38,231 nucleotides of DNA from Phoronis australis. Taxonomy: Eukaryota; Phoronida; Phoronidae. Positions 21,414 to 31,972 of this stretch are shown piece after piece (the first letter of the stretch is position 1; the number at the start of each line of letters is the position of its first letter). The position numbers and the translations under genes were made by a program. The notes below the pieces were generated by a model that saw only the letters and a program-made list of their open reading frames with translations, had not been told where the DNA came from and made no database searches. The stretch covers positions 222,415 to 260,645 of the forward strand of contig NMRA01000367.1 of the NCBI GenBank assembly GCA_002633005.1. The letters run 5' to 3'.

Positions 21414-22360
21414 CAATTTGTGCTACACCTGGAGTACAATGTTCTGGACACCCCAACCTACACTTCACTCTTACCTCTGTTTTGCTGGTCTGACAATTTT
21501 ACGTAAAGTTAATACCTACCTGGTATGTCAATTATTATCTCTTGTCTGTCTGCACTTTACTGGAATCAAGTACCTTATTAGATTATGAGTGAATTACTCT
21601 GTAAAGAATCATGAAACACTGAGTTCATAAATGTATCACCAAACATGGAGTTCATTGTAATATTAATGAATTAACATTTCATTAATTACCAAACAAGTTT
21701 GTATTTATTTATCAACTACCAATCATCTGAGTTTGTAGTTAATAATGCACACTTCCTTTTGGCTTGATTTGTTCCCAAACCTAAACCTAATGTGATTAAG
21801 TCTTGTTTTGACAGTGTCTTTCAACTTGTTGATTTAGTTTGACATCAAACATGCTTTCCTGATGACTTGTTTATACATTTACAAACATTGATTTGTCATT
21901 AACTGTTGTTGGCAGGTGGACTGGACCAGTTTGTGTTAAGCTATGCCACACTAGAATAGGATATCCTTTTAGTCAATTGTCTTTAGACACCTGTCAGCTT
22001 TTGATCTGAATGTTTTGTTTGTTCTTGTGGTCTCCATTACTTTCTTGTTTTCTTGGAACAAAACATGCATTCAAAATCACTTACTTTGTTTTTGCATAAT
22101 GAAAGACTGTTGTTCGCGACAACTGCAGAATCTTTTAAAAAGATATAATTGTCACCAACCACTCACCAAATTCCTATTTTAGATGCCTATATGTTTTTCT
22201 TGCTACCCTCGTCCAATTTATAGAACTGAGATTTTAGTGTCTCTGTAAATGCTCTTCTCATATGAATGTTAGCTCCTAAAAAGAAGCTGTACGCTGGTGC
22301 AGGGGATGCGTTCATTTTAGTCATGATAGCATTCTGTCGTTCAGTAACTTTTCCAGACGG
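21414..22360. other. Intron interior, no supported gene
   Basis: AT-rich. An acceptor-like TTAACTGTTGTTGGCAG at about 21916 is followed by open sequence in two phases (GLDQFVLSYATLE or WTGPVCVKLC), but no donor restores the phase between exons 20725 and 30215. Confidence 0.35.
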
Positions 22361-22424
22361 GAGGGGTGCTGAACGTGAGGGGTGCTGAACGTGAGGGGTG
22401 CTGAACGTGAGGGGTGCTGAACGT
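22361..22424 (+). repeat. 16-bp minisatellite, 4 copies
   Basis: GAGGGGTGCTGAACGT at 22361, 22377, 22393 and 22409, identical copies. Confidence 0.97.
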
Positions 22425-23692
22425 GCGATAACATCTGGCTCTTTTACTAACCGCCCAGCTCAGTCTTTTGTCCCGTATCATAACAAGCAGGCCAATTATC
22501 TCCCAGGCTTCAAAGGGTTACTGAAACCTGGTAGAATGGATTATCTAGTTAACTTCTGTTGTAGTTGGGCGATTTTGGTGATTCAAAAACTAAACATGAT
22601 CAGCATTTGGCATGAAATTCAGAAATGGTATTGGTTTATGTTCAAATATGTTATAAGTTAACTTTCATTTTTAGCAGCACAGCCCAGTCAGGCTAGATAA
22701 GATCTGACCCGAGATTAAAGCAATTATCGAACAAAAGATAGTCCGGGGCCAACCATAAATGCCAGAATGGACCAGTAGTGTAAGATATTGACTACAGGGG
22801 TCATCTTCCCAACTTGTTGGGCTATAGAATCGAACAAGTTGGGAGCAATGGGAAAACGCCGTAACGATTATCATACTACTCCTAAACACAACTATTCTCA
22901 CTAATTTTGTTTTAAAATTACGTAGGTCGCTATAAACATGTTCCAATTTGGTGGACTTGAGAACGTCATATCTCAAAGATGGCTGATCAAATTCAAGTGA
23001 AACTTTCTGGTTCTATGCTTTAGACTCTGTTTTCAAAAATGTGAATTGTTTTTAAGATGTAACACTTTTTCATGAAGGGCTTTTAAAAATAGACTGAACT
23101 TTTGATTTCATGAAAAATATTTGAAGTTTCAAAAACTGAGATTGAAATTATATTTCAGAAAACTGTTACACGATTTGTGATATCTCACCTTGAACATACC
23201 TATCAAGTTTAATTTGGCCAGGTTAGTGAAACTGTTGTTTGGCTATCCATGTACCTTTCTTTTTTCTAAATTTCACTGTGGAGTTACAGCGGTGTTGTTA
23301 TCAGTTTGACAGCAGTTATGTTGTAAAGCGTGACCAACCGATGTTTACAAATACTATTTGCAAATAACTATCAACAAATGTCATGAAGAAGATGTGTTTT
23401 TCGTGAAATACTGTCATTACAAATCTTTGGATGGAGAAAAACAGTTGACTGTCAGGGAAATTAGACTTAACTTTCACCTCCTTGATCCTCACTGTGTGGC
23501 ATATTGCTCCATACACTGCATCATTGTGTACCAACACAATAGGCTTGTTTGCCAAGTTTAATTGAGCATGACTCACATCAGATGGTGATGTTGGAAATGT
23601 CTTGTTTTTTGCAGTCCAGGGCAATGGTAGGTAACAAAAAGGACTTGGTCACGTGACCCCTTTAATAACTAATGTGTAAAAAGTAAAAAATC
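22425..23692. other. Intron interior with open frames on both strands
   Basis: About 22430-22980 is open on the minus strand (101 codons) and may be repeat-derived. At 23340-23563 the plus frame (KYCHYKSLDGEKQLTVREI and onward) and the overlapping minus frame (23316-23624, 102 codons) both look moderately coding-like. Neither has convincing splice sites, and the plus frame has no in-frame ATG near its start. Confidence 0.3.
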
Positions 23693-23862
23693 TAATGCTG
23701 CAGGCTTTGTTCTTTCACAAAATGTAATGCTGCAGGCTTTGTTCTTTCACAAAATCTAATGCTTTACTGACTTAAAACGCTTAAGTTTTCTAGAGATTTT
23801 GATAAATGCACTGACATGTCAATGAGGTCCTGGTAGTGACATGTCAATGAGGTCCTGGCAGT
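23693..23862 (+). repeat. Two short direct repeats (32-bp and 25-bp, 2 copies each)
   Basis: TAATGCTGCAGGCTTTGTTC begins at 23693 and 23725. GACATGTCAATGAGGTCCTG begins at 23813 and 23838. Confidence 0.9.
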
Positions 23863-23954
23863 GTATACCCTAACCTTAAGAGACCATAGTCACTGTTTCT
23901 AAGCAAAATATGTTTGTAAAGAAGGTGGAAAAAATAGTTATTTGCTAATGTGCG

Positions 23955-26105
23955 GGAGCCTTATGCGCCCACATATTTATATGTGGTCGCATATTGCCAT
24001 CATCTCTGTCTGTCTGGGCATCCTTCATCCGGCGTCCACAGCTGTATCTGAGCTAAACTCCTCACAGGATCTTGATGAAATTTTTCAGTTGTGTTCGTAT
24101 GAAGCTGGCGACATATGACGACAAATTTCAAACGATTCTGATTACTGGTGTGCCCCCGAGTGGCAATTTTATTTTTTTAAGCTTACCTCTGTAGCTTCGG
24201 AAGTCCTCCACGTATTTTCATAAAATTTGAATAAAAAGGCATCTATGAGTGAGGTGACACTTTCTTCCCATTTTCGGATTGATTCAACTTAGTTTGTGCC
24301 ACCTAGTGGCCATTTTTACTGTTTTCGAGTCTGTTTTTTGGCGTCCACAACCTCTATCAACGAAACCGCTCTAAGGATGATTGTGAAAATTGACATGTCC
24401 TTACTATGAAGAGAATGACTCATGATGATTTTCTGTCAACTTCGACTACTGCGACGCCTCCTAGTGGCAGTTTTGTTTTGTTGTGCTGTGGATGACTGAC
24501 GATGATTGCTTGACAAATTTGACTGCTGTGGGGCCTCCTAGTGGCAGTTTTGTTCCTTTTTGCGCCCATAGCTGTATCTCCTGTAAACCGTTTGCAGGAT
24601 CTTTACTAAATTTAACAAGTTTATTGATCCGATATTGACAAACGACAACAACTTTCATACGGATCGAACTACCGGCGCACCACCTAGTGACAATTTTAGT
24701 TTTAGGTCTTCAACGTATTTTTATAAAATTTGAAAAGTAGGCATCTATTGGTGATATGACGCTATCCTCCCGTTTTCAAATGGATTCAACGTGATCTGGG
24801 CCACCTAGTGGCCATTTTAGTGTTTTCGAGTCTGTTTTTTGGCATCCACCCCTCTGTCAACCAAACCGCTCTGAGGATGATTGTGAAAATTAGCATGTGT
24901 GTTCTTCCTATGAAGAGAATGGCTGACGATGATTTTCCGAATAGACTTTGACTACTGTGGCGACTCCTAGCGGCAGTTTTTTTTCGCCCATGGCTATATC
25001 TCCTAAACCGTTTGCAGGATCTTTACAAAATTTAGCAAGTTTATTTATATGATGTTGGCAATGGAAGATGATGACTTTCGCATGGATCGAACTACTGGTG
25101 TGCCCCCCTAGTGGTAATTTAGTTTTACGTTTACCTCTGTATCTTCAAAGGTCCTCAACGTATGTTCATAAAATTTGGAATATAGGCATCTATTGGTGAG
25201 ATGATGCTATTCTCCCATTTTCAGATGGATTCGAGGTATTGTTCGCCACCTAGTAGCCATTTTTACTGTTTTCGAGTTTTTTGGCATCCACCCCTCTGTC
25301 AACCAAACCGCTCTAAGGATGATTATGAAAATTGGCATGTATGTTCTTACTATGAAGAGGTTGGCTGACTATGATTTTCTGATGACTTTGACTACCGTGG
25401 CCCCTCCGAGTGGCAGTTTTGTTTGTTTGCGCCCATGGCTGTATCTCCTAAGCCGTTTGTTGGATCTTTACTAAATTCAGCAAGTGTATATTATTTTGAC
25501 AACAGATGACAATGACTTTTGCACGGATCTGACCACCAGTGTCCCCCCTAGGGGCAATTTTATTTTACCTCTGTATATTCAAAGGTCCTCAATGGAGTTT
25601 AATAAAATTTGGAATATGCCAGACATGTATTGTTGAGGTTATGCTATCCTCCCATTTTCGGATAGATTCGAGGTAATTTGCGCCACCTAGTTGCCATTTT
25701 TACTGTTTTTGAGTGCTTTTTGGCGTCCTGGAACCCCTCTATCAACCAAACCTTTCTAAGGATGATTTTGAAAATTAGTGTGTATGTTCTCACGGTGAAG
25801 AGGACGGTTACGCTGACAACTTTGATTATTGTAGTGCCTCCTAGTGGTGGTTTTCTTTTGTTTTGCGGCCATAGCTGCATCTCGTAAACCCACTGCAGGA
25901 TCTTTATTTAATTTAGTAAGTGTATTTATGTGAAGCTAACAACAGACGACGACTTTGAGGCGGACACTGTGCCCCCTAGTGGCAATTTCATTTTTTTCCG
26001 TTTTCCTTTGATTCTCTGAAGTTGCCTGACTGATTTTTATGAAATTTGGTTAATAGCTTTCTATTAAAGAAGCGATGGCTTGTTCTATTTCAGATGGATT
26101 GGCCA
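23955..26105 (+). repeat. Higher-order tandem repeat: ~440-bp units of three ~143-bp monomers
   Basis: The word CCATTTT after CACCTAGTGG recurs near 24312, 24813, 25258, 25695 and 26104, giving units of about 500, 445, 437 and 409 bp. Within each unit a motif like CCTAGTGGC recurs about every 120-160 bp, mostly 135-155 bp. Three monomer types can be told apart: one with CCGTTTGCAGGATCTTTACT, one with GGTCCTCAACGTAT and one with AACCGCTCTAAGGATGATTG. All carry a similar run ending in AAAATT. The array opens with a short palindrome CCACATATTTATATGTGG. No protein is evident; the 'MANPSEIEQ' minus frame near 26090 is repeat sequence. Confidence 0.85.
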
Positions 26106-26221
26106 TTTTTATGATACAAAAAGTGAACAACTCTAGAAACACACCGTTTGCGATGCATTCATGGGCGCATTTCAATGCTCCGCATTGCTCTTGTTTGACT
26201 GAGTCTACAGCTCTTACTGGT

Positions 26222-26377
26222 ATTAACAGCAATACTGGAATTTCTAGTATGACTAGTCTTTATTAGAATTATCAGTGATACTAGAATTATTAGTATTATT
26301 AGTCTTTATTAGAGTTATCAGTAATACTGGAGTAACTAGTATTACTAGTCTTTACCAGAATTATCAGCAATACTGGA
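26222..26377 (+). repeat. 57-bp AT-rich repeat, nearly 3 copies
   Basis: TAGTATTACTAGTCTTTATT followed by AGAATTATCAGTAATACTGG, with several substitutions between units. The MITE at 26378 is inserted at its end. Confidence 0.85.
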
Positions 26378-26544
26378 ATTACCGTAATCGTTCGGGTTAA
26401 CGCCCTGGGCGGTTAAATTGGCAAATCCAAAAAATCGGGGGAGGGCGGTTAACTGAGCAGTGGGCGGTTAAATCGAAAATCCACCTAAAGTCGGGGATGG
26501 GCGGTTAACTGAGCATGGGCGTTAACCCGAATGATTACGGTAAT
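26378..26544. mobile_element. 167-bp MITE with 28-bp TIRs
   Basis: 26378-26405 and the reverse complement of 26517-26544 match at 27 of 28 positions. TA flanks the CCGTAAT ends, fitting a TA target-site duplication as in Tc1/mariner-type elements. The interior is two direct copies of about 55 bp, each with GGGCGGTTAA, TCGGGG and GGGCGGTTAACTGAGCA. No coding capacity. Confidence 0.85.
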
Positions 26545-26686
26545 AGTATTAATAGTACTTTCTTAAATAATTTTCATTTCTTTGATTGAGTAAAGCAGGC
26601 AGCATGTTTAAAGTTGAGTTTGTGACTGTAGCATTCATTCTCATAGTATTTGTAAATGTGTTTAGAGTTCATTTTAGAAAAATATG

Positions 26687-26880
26687 TCTTTGGGTCAATT
26701 GAGCCACGGGCCACAAATCTATGGGTTATCAATCTGTGGATTTGTGGTCCTGTGGGTCAATTGAGCCACAGGGCCACAAATCAATCTGTAACTGTCGTTC
26801 ATGTCTTTGTGTCAGTTAAGCCACGGGCCACAAATCAAATCTGTGGGTAATCAATCTGTAACTGATGTTCATGTCTTCCT
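26687..26880 (+). repeat. ~60-bp repeat, 3 copies
   Basis: AGCCACGGGCCACAAATC recurs at about 26702, 26764 and 26818, followed by GGGTTATCAATCTGT-type sequence; spacing is 62 and about 55. Confidence 0.85.
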
Positions 26881-27049
26881 GGGGATTTCTTGCATTGTTG
26901 CATGCTTTAGCTTTACTTTTGTTTGTGTTGTACCCCATCTAGTGGCGTATAGAGCTGCTTGTTTCCTTCATTTCATTTCTTATTAAATCTAACCAACTGC
27001 TATTTTGTTTGTACACTTCCTTACAATTAACTAACAAGGCACTAAGTCA

Positions 27050-27390
27050 TTTTGTGGACATTTTGAATATACATATGATAACCTTCAAATAATAGGCAGG
27101 TTTTCCCATTACCCTGGTTACCAGAGGTCCACAGCCACAGTCCACGAGGTGTGCTACCTTAAAAGCAAGTCCAACACAGCTATTGATTAACCTCCACTCC
27201 TCGGGGCAAATGTCATTTATTAGTTGTCCGTTCCAGATTATTTTGCAATTTGGCAACACGCTGAGAGAATTTGTTATAGAGATTGAGTTAGCTTTTTATC
27301 AAGCCTGGAATCGAACGCGCGTCCGCGTCTATTGCAGTCTGTTGCTTTCACCTATAGGCCAAAGAGCAATGCCCGCAAATGCTTGATATA
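27050..27390 (-). repeat. tRNA-derived SINE, minus strand
   Basis: On the minus strand the unit starts near 27376 with an A-box-like TTGGCCTATAGGTGAAAGC and a near-perfect B box CGTTCGATTCC about 45 bases on, then a body of about 250 bp. The T-arm pairing is poor, so a SINE is preferred over a functional tRNA. Small open frames here (27047-27259 minus, 27183-27386 plus) lie within it. Confidence 0.6.
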
Positions 27391-27633
27391 AAGAGGTCTT
27401 CATAATATATTACCCCGCATATTTGGACATAAAGAGGTCTTCATAATATATTACCCCACATATTTGGATATAAAGAGGTCTTCATAATATATTACCCCAC
27501 ATATTTGGATATAAAGAGGTCTTCACAGTATATTACCCCGCATATTTGGATATAAAGAGGTCTTCATAATATATTACCCCACATATTTGGATATAAAGAG
27601 GTCTTCATAGTATATTACCCCGCATATGTGGAC
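27385..27633 (+). repeat. 41-bp minisatellite, 6 copies
   Basis: GATATAAAGAGGTCTTCATA plus ATATATTACCCCGCATATTTG, alternating CGCAT/CACAT; it starts at the head of the minus-strand SINE. Confidence 0.95.
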
Positions 27634-29015
27634 ATTTGGCATTTATTGGAGAACCATGAAGCATAATAACTGATATTTTATTACAAACTATTGTCCTAAG
27701 AAACTTTATGGCATTCTCTATGATTCATAAGTTTCAGCTCAGCTAATTACTAGTCACTGTAAAAATAGGATTTCCTCCTTATTTAGAGAGGGTCTTGACT
27801 AAAAGGCCCATTTGTAGAAGTTCCTTGTAAAAGTCACCCTTTTGTTGTGTTTTGTTGCAGAGGCATTACCTTATTGAATGGGGTTATTTGTGTATACCTA
27901 ACACTTGAAAGATTCTTGGGTAGCTCAAGGTTTAATCCATTAATGAACATAGTATAGGAATAGATGCCATGCTATAAAAATATTGTACAAAAGTTTCAAA
28001 GATATAAACATTGTGTTGTGGTATGCCAGACATTAGAGAGAGTCCCCATTCAACACAGTATGCAATGACATGATTTAGTTAAGAGCTCTTTAGAATAGAA
28101 TTCAATAATTTTGTTCGGTCTCCCGGTCTCCGCAGACTGGCTCGTTAGTATCAATCAGTCTATATTGGCAGTGATATATGTCCTGCCTGATTATTTCCTT
28201 GACATTCCTCTGTACTAAGGCATTCAGTCTTAATGTGACTGTGTGTAGGCACCCTGATGTGTACTGCCATTTTGTGGGAGAACAGGCTAGATAGACATAC
28301 TGTTGTGAACTGGTCAGGGAGGTGGTCAACAGGACACAACATGGGTTATTGACCTCTGAAGGGAAACCAAGACACTACTCTCGTTTGTGATCATGCTGTG
28401 AAGTAAGTTAAGTTGTATTGATTCTTGAGTATTGTTCTAACATCCTTCTGTATCTTATTGCTTACTAGCAAATTAGGAACAGTTCCTGATTCACAACATT
28501 CCTGGAGTTAAATTAATAATTAAAACTTCATATACAAATTAGGCGATGGGAAATTTATTTTATAGTAAGTTCCATAAGTCATGATTTATAAGTTTTCGCA
28601 TCTTCACACAAATGTTTGTGGCAATAAATGACATCTGATGAAAACTATGCTGTTCAATTTGTATAAATGTCTACTAGTCAAAACTTGTCCATTCCTTTAC
28701 AGAGAAAGTATGTCACAGTAATAATCTGTCCAATTTTGTGCTGAGATGGTATGACACATCATAAATCTGTCCAGTGTTCCATTTTTACTGACTAATTACT
28801 ATGCTGAAATGAGAACATTTTTTTGTGTTGGTCGTTTATTAAACTATAACTGTTCAATACAAAACTTTCTAAAATCAAGTAACTTATTTTTTATTTTTGT
28901 CTGCAAATTTGGCAAAATCAGAGAATTCCACTTATGTTCTCTGAACTTTCTTCTTGTGTAGTGTGCATCGAAATTATTGAAATAGACACTTGATAAATGA
29001 GAAGTTTGAGCAAGA
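27634..29015. other. Intron interior, no supported gene
   Basis: A fine acceptor TTGTTGTGTTTTGTTGCAG (27842-27860) is followed by an open frame GITLLNGVICVYLTLERFL without a clear donor. A donor GAAGTAAGT near 28400 follows a short open block. A minus-strand frame (28102-28329) has no splice support. Confidence 0.3.
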
Positions 29016-29345
29016 CAGGTTTGTGTATTCCCCCATTGTTCTACTCAACCTTGTACAAAACACAGCACCAGGCCCAGTTTGTGTATTCCGGAACTGTTCT
29101 ACTCCACCTTGTACAAAACATTATCAGGCCCTGTTTGTGTATTCCGAATGGTTCTACTCCACCCTCTACAAAACACAGGACCAGGCCCTGTTGGTTCTAC
29201 TCCACCCTCTGCAAAACAAAGGACCAGACCCTGTTTGTGTATTCCCCATGGTTCTACTCCACCCTCTACAAAACACAGGACCAGGCCCTATTTGTGTATT
29301 CCCCTATTGTCTTACTCCACCCTGTACAAAACACAGCACCAGGCA
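29016..29345 (+). repeat. 57-58-bp minisatellite, about 6 copies
   Basis: Units contain GTTTGTGTATTCCCC, GTTCTACTCCACCCT and TACAAAACACAGGACCAGGC. One unit is internally deleted. The unit is visibly related to the 49-bp unit at 30384-30530. Confidence 0.92.
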
Positions 29346-29385
29346 GTAGGCCCATTCACATGCACAGGATTACTGCTTACTGCGT

Positions 29386-29776
29386 AAATAGCCGTGTGAA
29401 TACCCATGTAAATAGCCGTGTGAATACCCATGTAAATAGCCATCTGAATACCCATGTAAATAGCGGCTGAATACCCATGTAAATAGCCGTGTGAATACCC
29501 ATGTAAATAGCCGTGTGAATACCCTTGTAAATAGCCGTGTGAATACCCGCGTAAATAGCCATGTGAATACCCGCGTAAATAGCCATGTGAATACACGCGT
29601 AAATAGCCGTGTGAATACCCTCGTAAATAGCCGTGTGAATACCCTCGTAAATAGCCGTGTGAATACCCTCGTAAATAGCCGTCTGAATACCCATGTAAAT
29701 AGCCGTCTGAATACCCATGTAAATAGCCGTGTGAATACCCATGTAAATAGCCGTGTGAATACCCTCGTAAATACTT
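29386..29776 (+). repeat. 24-bp minisatellite, about 16 copies
   Basis: GTAAATAGCCGTGTGAATAC plus CCAT/CTCG/CGCG. Because 24 is divisible by three and units lack stops in several frames, long open frames appear on both strands (to 180 codons); these are artefacts of periodicity. Confidence 0.97.
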
Positions 29777-29990
29777 GGAAATTCACTGTTCTCCATTAGC
29801 ACTGTTCTTACTTGCATGTGAATGTTGGGAATAGCGCTTTTCTTCTTTGCGGCAAATTTAGCGGGTGTATTACTGCTAACGACTGTGTTATTTGATACGT
29901 TGCGGCAAATGTCAAACAAGCAATTATGCTCACGAAAATACTCATTTCTGTGGAGTTTGAAAAAAAATGTGTGCTGAATAGTCTACGTAC

Positions 29991-30083
29991 TTCTTGATCT
30001 CTTTGTGGAGCGAGTATCAGGTCTCTGAAGGGCTGCGCGGGACCATGAGGGATAGTGTGATCAATGTCCAATAGGCGAAAAGA
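29991..30083 (-). CDS. Candidate minus-strand exon
   Basis: On the minus strand, ATTATCTCTAG and GAAGTACGT bound exactly 31 codons, phase 0 to 0, reading SFRLLDIDHTIPHGPAQPF and ending LAPQRDQE. It is GC-richer than its flanks. It would belong to a gene opposite to gene 1 and inside its intron, or to an unrecognised repeat. No family recognised. Confidence 0.25.
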
Positions 30084-30214
30084 CTAGAGATAATTTATTT
30101 TAGGTTTTCAGTGAACTTTCACATTTTCCCCCAGGAGTGAATCCACGACAGGTTTACTGACTGCATTTTTTACGAATTTATTACCAGTTTAACTCAGTTG
30201 ATGTTGTTCTCCAG

Positions 30215-30392
30215 AAACACAAGAGCAGTAGTTACCAAAGTCAACGACAGGAGTGACCTAGACAAGTTGATTGCATTAATGGGAACTGAACACATGAGAA
30301 CACATGCATTAACAGAATTAAAAGATGATTTAGATAAACAATTAATACTGGGGAAGGGTGATTTCTCTGTTAAGCATGTGAATTGGGCTAAA
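30215..30392 (+). CDS. Internal exon, gene 1 (59 codons)
   Basis: The acceptor GTTGTTCTCCAG opens a frame in phase 2 (one base completing the codon begun in exon 20725). It reads NTRAVVTKVNDRSDLDKLIA, continues through LMGTEHMRTHALTELKDDLD and ends SVKHVNWAK before a modest donor AAAGTTTGT, exit phase 0. The strongly charged, helix-like composition differs from the repeats on both sides. This is the most convincing single coding block in the window. Alternative donors are GGGTGATTT (phase 1) and CATGTGAAT (phase 0); the chosen end gives WAK followed by ALLGLSD and keeps the frame. Confidence 0.65.
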
Positions 30393-30530
30393 GTTTGTAT
30401 ATTCCCTATTGTTCTCATTCACCCTGTACTATTGGGTAAAAGTTTGTATATTCCCCATTGTTCTCATTCACCCTGTACTATTGGGTTATACTTTGTACAT
30501 TTCCCAGTGTTCTGGTTCACCCTGTACTCA
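30384..30530 (+). repeat. 49-bp minisatellite starting across an exon end, ~3 copies
   Basis: The word AGTTTGTATATTCCC begins at 30392, is repeated at 30441 and, more diverged, near 30490. The first unit starts in the last codons of exon 30215-30392 and contains its donor AAAGTTTGT. The second unit repeats that donor exactly. Confidence 0.9.
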
Positions 30531-31236
30531 ATGTTTATTCAATCCTATCAGACTGCAGCAGGAGTGCAGTCCTGTTTTTACTTGTTTTTAACCTTTAACA
30601 ACTTTCTATTATCTCACATATTCCACTCTGCATTATCTGATTGATTGCATTGTTAGAACAAAGGAAATTGTTTCTTTGTTCATAAATGCTGTTTTTTTGT
30701 TCATAATGAACACTGGTTTTGTAGTAAGGTGTCATTTTTAAGATGATACAAGTGTATTGGTGTAAATTTCATTGTTAGGTAAATTTCGCAACACAGATGA
30801 TCTGGTTTGTGTTTTATGAGTGTATTCAAACTGTATGTAACACAGTGGGCACCTGTCAAAAGTGTTTTGGTACTGAGAGTGGTGAATTATGGGTAAACAA
30901 GCCATAAACACCTCAAATGGTCTATACTCTTATTCCCAATGCCGACCTTCAATAGCAACTCATGCAGGTTTGGTTCATAAAACCTGTTTGCTGAATCACT
31001 CAAACCCTTTAACGCAATATTCGCAATATTCGGACAAATGTAATAAATGTTTAAGTGATATTGAGCCACCTGTTGGTCCACTTACGAAACACTGCTTTTT
31101 GGTTGGGAAAAGTCTACGAAAACATGCACACAGTACTTCATCATATACTTCAATATGTACATGATCATTGTTTCTGTGTCCATTTCCAAATTTACACCAA
31201 CCAATCATATATTGTAACATGTCTTTGTTTTCTTAG

Positions 31237-31260
31237 ATAATAAAATTACCAGATATGACA
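31237..31260 (+). CDS. Candidate 24-nt microexon
   Basis: The acceptor TGTCTTTGTTTTCTTAG and a consensus donor ACAGTAAGT enclose 24 bases that read IIKLPDMT in phase 0. Length divisible by three and phase 0 to 0 mean it can be included or skipped between exons 30215 and 31954 without changing the frame, as for regulated microexons. Both splice sites are among the best in the window. Confidence 0.45.
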
Positions 31261-31445
31261 GTAAGTTAATATTTAAATTACAATCTGAGGGAGTGAAGGG
31301 GTGTGGGTTGTTGACCAAGGAATAATTACTATGGGCCCAACCAAGGTACTATTCATGATTTACTGTTGCAGGGTTAGCTTTTGTAATGAGCTAATGCTGT
31401 GTCATTCTTTGTCAAGGACAATAAATACAGGTCATGTGTATACTT

Positions 31446-31571
31446 TAAGGAACACCAGAACCCTTAGTGAAATGTGTGGAATAGTTAGTGGAAACATAAA
31501 AGCTCACAAAGGGGCGGCACTAGAACCCTTCTGTGTAATGTGTGGAGTACTTAGTGGAAACATAAGGGCTT
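31446..31571 (+). repeat. ~66-bp direct repeat, 2 copies
   Basis: AGAACCCTT, AATGTGTGGA and TTAGTGGAAACATAA recur in order. The open frame 31301-31573 runs through it and follows an acceptor-like TTTACTGTTGCAG, but is judged repeat-derived. Confidence 0.85.
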
Positions 31572-31572
31572 A

Positions 31573-31953
31573 GCAGGGGATGACACCTCTAGTCAATGTT
31601 TGGATAATGGTCTGTGTCATCAGAAGATTGAACTGTTTTATAGGGAAACAATGCACTACACAACTGTTAAATTAGACCAGCACTGTTTTAAATGATGTTG
31701 GTTAAAAATTGTCATTCATTTCTTATCAATCATTATCACCGCGAGAATCATCTTTTAATTTTAACAGCTGCGAAGAACACCCGCACGCAATGGTGTTCTA
31801 TTCAGACCCCTATTCAATACAACTGTTACCGACCTTTTGTTGTTTGTGCTGAGATCTCGCAGTGACGCAACATGACATGAAAAATCAGCTTCACCTATCA
31901 TTTGACGGGCCTACATTTGCGTGATTGAACTTGCGTTTTCTTATTTTAGTAAG
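31573..31953. other. Intron, nothing else seen
   Basis: AT-rich; contains no repeat array and no further exon candidate. Confidence 0.4.
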
Positions 31954-31972
31954 GCTTTGCTTGGACTATCTG
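31954..31972 (+). CDS. Candidate 19-nt microexon, gene 1
   Basis: A pyrimidine-rich acceptor region (GCGTTTTCTTATTTTAGTAAG) and a strong donor CTGGTAAGC bound GCTTTGCTTGGACTATCTG, reading ALLGLS plus one base in phase 0 and leaving in phase 1, as exon 33067 requires. The joined peptide ALLGLSDNCCEIDD reads naturally. A rival AG four bases upstream would bring in TAA in phase 0. Confidence 0.45.

Noticed and set aside
21124-21493. T/N-rich and V/L-rich frames on the two strands
   Set aside because: They are translations of the 18-bp GTTGGTAGTGGTAACACT array, with no start context or splice signals.
26050-26232. Minus-strand small protein starting MANPSEIEQ
   Set aside because: The sequence is the last unit of the ~440-bp higher-order repeat, and the equivalent frame is not open in other units.
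27297-27376. Functional tRNA gene on the minus strand
   Set aside because: The A and B boxes are good but the T-arm and acceptor stems do not pair; a SINE head explains it better.
29377-29919. Long minus-strand open frame of 180 codons, and overlapping frames on both strands
   Set aside because: It is produced by the 24-bp minisatellite, whose length is a multiple of three and whose unit lacks stops in several frames; all copies encode the same 8-residue word.
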